6,362 nt of DNA from Bacteroidales bacterium (lineage in GTDB: Bacteria > Bacteroidota > Bacteroidia > Bacteroidales > P3), in assembly GCA_031286005.1 (NCBI GenBank), contig JAITVC010000202.1, positions 1 through 6,362 on the forward strand. The letters are read 5' to 3'. Numbering within the stretch: the stretch's first letter is position 1; every line of letters starts with the position of its first letter. Below the pieces are notes generated by a model. The model was not told the DNA's origin. It was given only the letters and a program-made list of their open reading frames with translations, and did not search any database. A program made the position numbers and the translations under genes. This document shows positions 1 to 3,711 of the stretch, piece by piece.

Positions 1-299
1 AGGATAGAGGTAAATTCTTTATTGACCCGAACGAGGAAGTTTACACCGGACAGGTGATTGGCGAACATATCCGTCAAGATGATTTGGTGGTGAATGTTAC
101 CGTAGCCAAAAAGCTCACGAATATGCGGGCTTCCGGCTCCGATGATAAAACGAGCATTGCACCGGCCATTAAGTTCTCGTTGGAAGAGGCGATGGAATAT
201 ATCGGCGATGACGAATATTTGGAAGTAACGCCAACTTCGTTGCGCTTGCGCAAGATTTTGCTCAACGAAATCGACCGTAAACGAGCTTCGAAAGTATAA
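1..299 (+). CDS. typA: TypA/BipA ribosome-associated GTPase, C-terminal end (5' partial)
   Basis: The reading frame is open from base 3 to a TAA at 297-299 and gives the last 98 residues of a protein that begins outside the window. The stretch GEHIRQDDLVVNVTVAKKLT, followed by NMRASGSDD, then a segment with EEAMEYIGDDEYLEVTP and the ending SLRLRKILLNEIDRKRA, matches the well-conserved C-terminal domain unique to TypA/BipA. That family is made of translational GTPases of about 600 residues that bind the 70S ribosome and act in 50S assembly and stress or cold adaptation. The G domain and the EF-Tu-like domains are not visible. A GTG at 54 could be taken as a start, but family homology continues upstream of it, so it is internal. 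The gene converges on recR and ends in a shared terminator. The family assignment is secure; nothing can be said about its promoter. Confidence 0.95.
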   Translation, partial: DRGKFFIDPNEEVYTGQVIGEHIRQDDLVVNVTVAKKLTNMRASGSDDKTSIAPAIKFSLEEAMEYIGDDEYLEVTPTSLRLRKILLNEIDRKRASKV

Positions 300-328
300 A
301 AAAAGGCGTGCATTGCACGCCTTTTTTT
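298..328. terminator. Bidirectional intrinsic terminator between typA and recR
   Basis: A 7-bp GC-rich stem, GGCGTGC (305-311) with GCACGCC (315-321), has a 3-nt loop. It is flanked by seven A on the left (298-304) and seven T on the right (322-328), so a rho-independent terminator is formed on both strands. It directly follows the typA stop. On the minus strand the recR stop codon (329-327) lies inside the tract, so the recR transcript would end right after its last codon. This is a compact arrangement for two convergent genes. Confidence 0.93.
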
Positions 329-929
329 ATATCTCCACACGATTGACAATACTCCGCCCCAGCGTAACTTCGTCGGTATATTCGAGTTCATCGCCAATTG
401 CAACACCTTTGGCGATGGTCGTGAGTTTGATGTTCATTGGCGAGATATGTCGATGGATATAGAATTGGGTTGTTTCGCCGTCCATGGTGCTTGGCAAGGC
501 TAACAGGACTTCTTGAATAGGCTCTATTTTCAGGCGTTCAAACAAACTTTCCAGATTTAAATCACGTGGCGAAACGCCTTCAATCGGCGAGATCACGCCG
601 CCTAAAACATGGTAGTAACCTTTGAAAGAGCCTGTGTTTTCAATGGCCATCACATCACGCACATCGCACACCACGCAGAGCAATGACGCATCTCGTGAGG
701 GATTGCTGCAAATGTCGCAAATCGCTTTATCGGATAAATTATGGCAACGTTCGCAATATTGTATTTCGGTGCGCATGGCCAAGATATGCTTGGCAAAATC
801 AATCGCCATTTGCTCGTCTTGTTTGAGTAGCCACAAGGCCAATCGCAACGCCGTTCGCTTGCCCACACCGGGCAGTTTGGATAGTTGTTCGACACCGTTT
901 TCCAAGAGTTGGGAGGGGTAGGAGTGCAT
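327..929 (-). CDS. recR: Recombination mediator protein RecR
   Basis: The product has 200 residues, the usual length for RecR, which works with RecO and RecF to load RecA on SSB-coated single-stranded DNA during gap repair. In order it shows a helix-hairpin-helix region (about 10-30, with LSKLPGVGKRTALRLALWLL), a four-cysteine zinc motif (C59, C62, C71, C74, the last pair within CDICSNPSRD), and a Toprim domain from about residue 83, with RDVMAIENTGSFKGYYHVLG and ISPIEGVSPRDLNL. The ATG at 929-927 is chosen because the family begins with a short MxxYPS-like N-terminus. A longer frame to 998 would run through the promoter box and add low-complexity sequence. An oddity is that residue 88, where the family normally has the Toprim glutamate (VVE), is cysteine here (LLCVVCDVRDV), giving an extra CxxC pair with C85. 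The gene is transcribed divergently from the symporter gene. Confidence 0.96.
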   Translation of the reverse strand: MHSYPSQLLENGVEQLSKLPGVGKRTALRLALWLLKQDEQMAIDFAKHILAMRTEIQYCERCHNLSDKAICDICSNPSRDASLLCVVCDVRDVMAIENTGSFKGYYHVLGGVISPIEGVSPRDLNLESLFERLKIEPIQEVLLALPSTMDGETTQFYIHRHISPMNIKLTTIAKGVAIGDELEYTDEVTLGRSIVNRVEI

Positions 930-945
930 GTTTTTGTAAAAAATT

Positions 946-978
946 TTTGCAAAGATACGAAAAAAAAATGTATCTTTG
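946..978 (+). promoter_or_regulatory. Probable promoter of the sodium:solute symporter gene
   Basis: A -33 element TTTG (946-949) and a -7 box TATCTTTG (971-978) are separated by 21 nt, which fits the Bacteroidota primary sigma promoter. The predicted start near 984 leaves a leader of about 19 nt before the ATG at 1003. The -7 box is part of an exact 10-bp inverted repeat (949-958 with 970-979), whose other arm holds the divergent recR -7 box, so the two promoters overlap and may compete for polymerase. Confidence 0.75.
950..957 (-). promoter_or_regulatory. Probable recR promoter, -7 box
   Basis: On the minus strand the sequence reads TATCTTTG (957 to 950), an exact fit to the Bacteroidota -7 consensus TAnnTTTG. 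Transcription would start about 5-7 nt further on, leaving a leader of only about 15 nt before the recR ATG at 929. I find no good -33 TTTG at the expected 19-21 nt upstream, so the match is one-sided. No clear Shine-Dalgarno precedes the ATG, as is usual in this phylum. Confidence 0.6.
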
Positions 979-1002
979 CGGTCAGAAAAAATAATCATTG
1001 TT

Positions 1003-2454
1003 ATGAATCCAACGTTAATTTTGTCTGTTATTGCGGCGTACTTTTTGGTGTTGCTGGGTATTTCTTATTTCACTACACGGAAAGTGGATAGTCAATCGTT
1101 CTATAACGGGAACCGGCGTTCGCCTTGGTATATCATTGCTATTGCGATGTTGGGCACTTCTATTTCGGGCGTAACGTTTGTGTCTGTTCCGGGAATGGTT
1201 GTCAACGATGGATTTGCTTATATGCAAATGGTGTTTGGATTTGTGTTTGGCTATGTGGCGGTGGCGTTGATTTTACTGCCGGTTTTTTACAAGTTGAATT
1301 TGACGTCTATTTATACCTATTTGGAGAATCGTTTTGGGATGCGTTCTTATAAGACGGGAGCGGCGTTCTTTTTACTTTCGCGAACGTTGGGCTCGGCATT
1401 TCGGTTGTATATTGTGGCGATTGTGTTGCAAAAAGCCGTGTTTGATGCGTGGAATGTGCCGTTTCTTATCACGGTTTCGGTTACGATTTTGTTGATATTT
1501 CTTTATACCCGTAAGGGGGGGATAAAGACTGTTATTTGGACGGATACTATTCAGACGTTGGTTTTTTTGGCAGCAGTGGTGCTGTGTATTTATGAGGTGA
1601 AGGATGCTATGAATTTGGACTTTTCGGGATTGTTCAAAGCCATTGCCGATAGTGATTTGTCGAAGATTTATGTGGATGATGTGTCGAACAATCGGTATTT
1701 CTGGAAACAGTTTTTGGCGGGTGTGTTTACGGTCGTTACGATGACGGGGCTTGACCAAGACCAGATGCAAAAGAATCTGAGTTGTAAATCGCTGAAAGAT
1801 GCGCAAAAGAATATGTTTACTTACGGGGCATTGTTTGTTCCGATTAATTTGGTGTTTCTGTCGCTGGGAGTGCTTTTGGTTACTTACGCCAAGCAACTTG
1901 GCTTTGATTTGTCGACGATTAAGGGTGATGAATTATTTCCGATTTTGGCTACACATATTGATGCGATTTCGGGAGAACTTTATTTGGGCACATTGGTAAG
2001 TGTGTTGTTTATTTTGGGGATTATCTCTGCGGCGTATTCGAGTGCGGATTCGGCTCTCACAGCACTTACCACGTCGTTTACGGTAGATATTTTAGGGGTA
2101 AAGAATGATGATCCGAAGTTGGTTAAGAAGCGTACTTGGGTTCATATTTCTATTGCCATTGTTTTGATTTTTGTGATAGAGCTGTTTCACTTGATCAATA
2201 ATGAGAGTGTGATTAACTCCATTTACACGGTTGCGGGGTATACGTATGGGCCGCTGTTGGGGCTTTTTGCGTTTGGTTTGTTTACGAAGCTATCGGTTAA
2301 AGATCGGTATATTCCGATTGTTGCAGTGCTTTCGCCAGTGGTTAGTTATGGGTTGAATACTTACGTATTCGACTTTGGCTTTTCGATATTGATTGTTAAT
2401 GGGGCCCTTTGCTTTTTGGGGTTGTGGGGGCTTCGATTGAGAATTAAAAATTAA
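1003..2454 (+). CDS. Sodium:solute symporter (SSS family, SLC5-like), substrate unknown
   Basis: This is a 483-residue, strongly hydrophobic inner-membrane protein of the length and hydropathy expected for the 13-helix SSS family, which couples Na+ entry to uptake of sugars, amino acids, carboxylates or similar solutes. Supporting features are an N-terminal helix (about 2-23), the segment SPWYIIAIAMLGTSISGVTF (40-59) followed by VSVPG, GGIKTVIWTDTIQ (172-184), GLDQDQMQKN (249-258) before a helix, and AAYSSADSALTALTTSFTVD (343-362), which carries the serines that in this family line the Na2 site. The ATG at 1003 is preferred to a TTG at 976 in the same frame because the TTG falls inside the -7 box. 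The gene is probably monocistronic: recR diverges upstream and a regulator gene converges downstream. The C-terminus (LRIKN) is encoded in an AT-rich stretch. Neither the motifs nor the neighbours identify the substrate. Confidence 0.93.
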   Translation: MNPTLILSVIAAYFLVLLGISYFTTRKVDSQSFYNGNRRSPWYIIAIAMLGTSISGVTFVSVPGMVVNDGFAYMQMVFGFVFGYVAVALILLPVFYKLNLTSIYTYLENRFGMRSYKTGAAFFLLSRTLGSAFRLYIVAIVLQKAVFDAWNVPFLITVSVTILLIFLYTRKGGIKTVIWTDTIQTLVFLAAVVLCIYEVKDAMNLDFSGLFKAIADSDLSKIYVDDVSNNRYFWKQFLAGVFTVVTMTGLDQDQMQKNLSCKSLKDAQKNMFTYGALFVPINLVFLSLGVLLVTYAKQLGFDLSTIKGDELFPILATHIDAISGELYLGTLVSVLFILGIISAAYSSADSALTALTTSFTVDILGVKNDDPKLVKKRTWVHISIAIVLIFVIELFHLINNESVINSIYTVAGYTYGPLLGLFAFGLFTKLSVKDRYIPIVAVLSPVVSYGLNTYVFDFGFSILIVNGALCFLGLWGLRLRIKN

Positions 2455-2460
2455 AAGATA

Positions 2461-2485
2461 GGCGCTTCGACTCCGCTCAGCGACC
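2461..2485. repeat. Imperfect palindrome resembling a short interspersed Bacteroidota repeat; possible terminator
   Basis: This 25-bp GC-rich element sits between the convergent symporter (stop at 2452-2454) and regulator (stop at 2492-2490) genes. Its arms GGCGCT (2461-2466) and AGCGACC (2479-2485) pair with one bulged A. They enclose a 12-base core, TCGACTCCGCTC (2467-2478). From memory, elements with this core and variable but self-complementary arms are scattered between genes in many Bacteroidota. Only one copy is present here. On the minus strand the hairpin is followed by a T-rich run, so it could end the regulator transcript. The stem is short and no other terminator is seen between these genes. 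Confidence 0.55.
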
Positions 2486-2489
2486 GATA

Positions 2490-3257
2490 TTAGAGACTTT
2501 GTTCGGCGGTGAATGCTCCCATTAGGTGGGCTTTGTGGATTGCGCCGCTTAAATTTTTGACATCTAATTTGGCATAAATTTCTTGTAATCTTCGTTTGAG
2601 CGTGCTTTCGGAGATTTGAAGGATTTCGCATATCTGCTTGGCTTGGCAGCCATTGATGCTTAATTTTAGAATCTTTGTTTCTTCGAGTGATAGTACACCT
2701 TCTTCGGAGAAGATAAATCTTAGGCCGACGTAATCGTATTTGTGGTGAGATTTTTTATCGATGATGCTTGCCCATTTGTTTTCAACTTTGTTTAGAGATG
2801 GCGCACAAGTTAGGAGGACTAACCAGATGTTTCCGTTTTTGTCTAATTTGAAAGGAGTGGCTTTGTGGTTGCAAAACAAATCTCTGCCATCGGCATGTTT
2901 TAGAATGGAATTGTAGTGAAGGACAAAATCTTTGCGCTGAGATTCGGGGAACGAGGAAACGATGCTTAAAAACTCCATATCTCTACTTGCCGCTAATTTT
3001 AGAAGATTTGGGTCAATGATTCGTTTAAAGAAATCAAATCCTTCTCTGTCGGCTAATTCTTTTGGGTGTCCACACAAGATTAGGGACGAGTCGTTGTGCA
3101 CGAATACTTTTTGTTTGTGAAAATCGAGCATATAAAATATTCCGCGTGAAAATGTGGTGAGCGTATAAAGCAGTTCTTCAATGTTTTCTTTAGAGTATGC
3201 TTTTTCTAATGTTTGCGGGATATTCCAGGGACGCTGTGTAATAGGATTTAATGTCAT
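2490..3257 (-). CDS. LuxR-type transcriptional regulator with PAS-like N-terminal domain
   Basis: The product has 255 residues. The C-terminal part (about 189-247) is a LuxR/GerE-type helix-turn-helix: LSLEETKILKLSINGCQAKQ, then ICEILQISESTLKRRLQEIY and AKLDVKNLSGAIHKAHLMG. The family's usual KEIA and ST(V/L)K(R/T)H elements appear as KQICEILQISESTLKRR. The N-terminal part (about 30-155) looks like a single PAS-like sensor: GIFYMLDFHKQKVFVHNDSS, then a GHPKEL turn, GFDFFKRIIDP, and later HADGRDLF leading into a strand. This architecture is common in Bacteroidota one-component regulators that sense an unknown small ligand. No receiver domain, signal peptide or membrane helix is seen. The ATG at 3257-3255 follows a leader of about 30 nt from a good promoter. 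It is divergent from the RagA-like gene, with the 11-bp repeat array between them, so control of itself and that gene is a fair inference. The fold call is firm for the HTH and moderate for the PAS domain. Confidence 0.87.
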   Translation of the reverse strand: MTLNPITQRPWNIPQTLEKAYSKENIEELLYTLTTFSRGIFYMLDFHKQKVFVHNDSSLILCGHPKELADREGFDFFKRIIDPNLLKLAASRDMEFLSIVSSFPESQRKDFVLHYNSILKHADGRDLFCNHKATPFKLDKNGNIWLVLLTCAPSLNKVENKWASIIDKKSHHKYDYVGLRFIFSEEGVLSLEETKILKLSINGCQAKQICEILQISESTLKRRLQEIYAKLDVKNLSGAIHKAHLMGAFTAEQSL

Positions 3258-3295
3258 GAACTGTTTCTCTGCACTTTATTTGACAAAATGCAATA

Positions 3296-3327
3296 CAAAG
3301 ATACGATTTTTTTTTGACATTACAAAA
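3296..3327 (-). promoter_or_regulatory. Promoter of the LuxR-type regulator gene
   Basis: On the minus strand there is a -33 element TTTTG (3327 to 3323) and a -7 box TATCTTTG (3303 to 3296), separated by 19 nt, a close match to the Bacteroidota consensus. The predicted start lies near 3290, about 32 nt before the ATG at 3257. Three copies of a nonamer with consensus WTTTGACAW (starting at 3278, 3312 and 3341, read on the plus strand) lie in and around the promoter. The 11-bp repeat array begins 25 bp upstream of the -33 element. Confidence 0.78.
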
Positions 3328-3352
3328 TCTTTTTTCGGCGATTTGACATGCT

Positions 3353-3478
3353 TTGTTCGTACATTGTTCAGTACTTGTTCAGTTACTCTTCGGTCATCCT
3401 TCAGCCGTTCTTCAGTCAGCATCTGAACAATGACCGAACAAGTACTGAACAAATACCGAAGGAAGTATGAACAAGGTC
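3353..3478. repeat. Array of 11-bp phased repeats in two opposed halves
   Basis: In the left half, TTC triplets begin at 3356, 3367, 3378, 3389, 3400 and 3411, exactly 11 bp apart. The first three are preceded by TTG (TTGTTCG, TTGTTCA, TTGTTCA), and all are followed by A or G. In the right half, five contiguous 11-mers run from 3424 to 3478: TGAACAATGAC, CGAACAAGTAC, TGAACAAATAC, CGAAGGAAGTA and TGAACAAGGTC. These are reverse-complement versions of the left units, with rough consensus YGAACAAGTAC. The period is near one helical turn and not a multiple of three, so it is not coding sequence. The flanks just outside (around 3345 and 3480) do not continue the pattern. It lies between the regulator and the RagA-like gene, nearer the regulator. 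A multi-site operator, a minisatellite-like repeat, or the remains of a hairpin element are all possible. Confidence 0.85.
3364..3452. repeat. Perfect 17-bp inverted repeat inside the 11-bp array
   Basis: TTGTTCAGTACTTGTTC (3364-3380) and GAACAAGTACTGAACAA (3436-3452) are exact reverse complements separated by 55 bp. Two smaller inverted pairs lie within or across it: TTCGGTCAT (3389-3397) with ATGACCGAA (3430-3438), which would compete with the main stem, and TTCAG (3411-3415) with CTGAA (3423-3427), a small hairpin with a 7-nt loop. Outside the main stem, 3351-3362 and 3464-3475 match as a further 12-bp pair with two differences. No T-tract follows either side, so it does not look like an intrinsic terminator. 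Confidence 0.85.
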
Positions 3479-3633
3479 AGGCACCTCAAAATAAAATAAT
3501 GCCAAAATGACAATTAGTTGGTCTAAATAGGTCATTTTTTTTTTTTTGTATAATTGATTTTTAATGAATTGCAATTTTAAAAATAAAAATAAAAAATCAT
3601 ATTGTTCAAAGTCCTATTTTTTATGACCAAATA
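3479..3633. other. AT-rich non-coding stretch upstream of the RagA-like gene
   Basis: No credible ORF or RNA gene is seen here. It contains AAAATGAC (3504-3511) and GTCATTTT (3531-3538), which form a weak 8-bp stem with a 19-nt loop. The right arm runs into 13 consecutive T (3535-3547). This resembles an intrinsic terminator in shape, but the stem has few GC pairs and no gene ends before it. Further right are A-rich runs (about 3577-3597), which could bend DNA or act as UP-like sequence, and an isolated TTGTTCA (3602-3608) matching the repeat-array heptamer. Confidence 0.5.
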
Positions 3634-3666
3634 TTTAACACAAAAAAAACATTTTTTTTATCTTTG
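3634..3666 (+). promoter_or_regulatory. Probable promoter of the RagA/SusC-like gene
   Basis: A -7 box TATCTTTG (3659-3666) fits TAnnTTTG exactly. The best -33 candidate, TTTA (3634-3637), is 21 nt upstream and is one base off TTTG, so the promoter may need an activator. The predicted start near 3672 gives a leader of about 40 nt to the ATG at 3712. The A-rich sequence just before the ATG (AAGAAAAAG) has no true Shine-Dalgarno, which is normal for this phylum. Confidence 0.68.
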
Positions 3667-3711
3667 TGGTATAAAATCAAAATCAATATTAATACAAAAA
3701 CAAGAAAAAGT

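Noticed and set aside
930..998. N-terminal extension of RecR to a start at 998
   Set aside because: The extra residues are encoded by the promoter region, including the -7 box, and are not part of RecR; the ATG at 929 gives the normal 200-residue protein.
1372..1896. A 174-codon open frame on the minus strand
   Set aside because: It lies wholly antisense to the symporter gene, its product is rich in H, Q, R and N with no recognisable motif, and the plus-strand frame has clear SSS motifs throughout.
2441..2460. A minus-strand TATCTTTT box downstream of the regulator as a promoter
   Set aside because: It lacks the final G of TAnnTTTG, would fire antisense into the symporter 3' end, and lies in a simple AT-rich run.
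3181..3426. An 81-codon plus-strand frame running from the regulator gene into the 11-bp array
   Set aside because: It overlaps the 5' end and promoter of the regulator in antisense. Its second half comes from AT-rich and repeat sequence with 11-bp period, which is inconsistent with coding.
3351..3475. Miniature inverted-repeat transposable element
   Set aside because: The outer arms match only imperfectly and I see no target-site duplication at the edges. It remains a possibility only if copies are found elsewhere in the genome.
3353..3478. CRISPR array
   Set aside because: The units are 11 bp, contiguous and degenerate, with no unique spacers of 30 bp or so and no cas genes.
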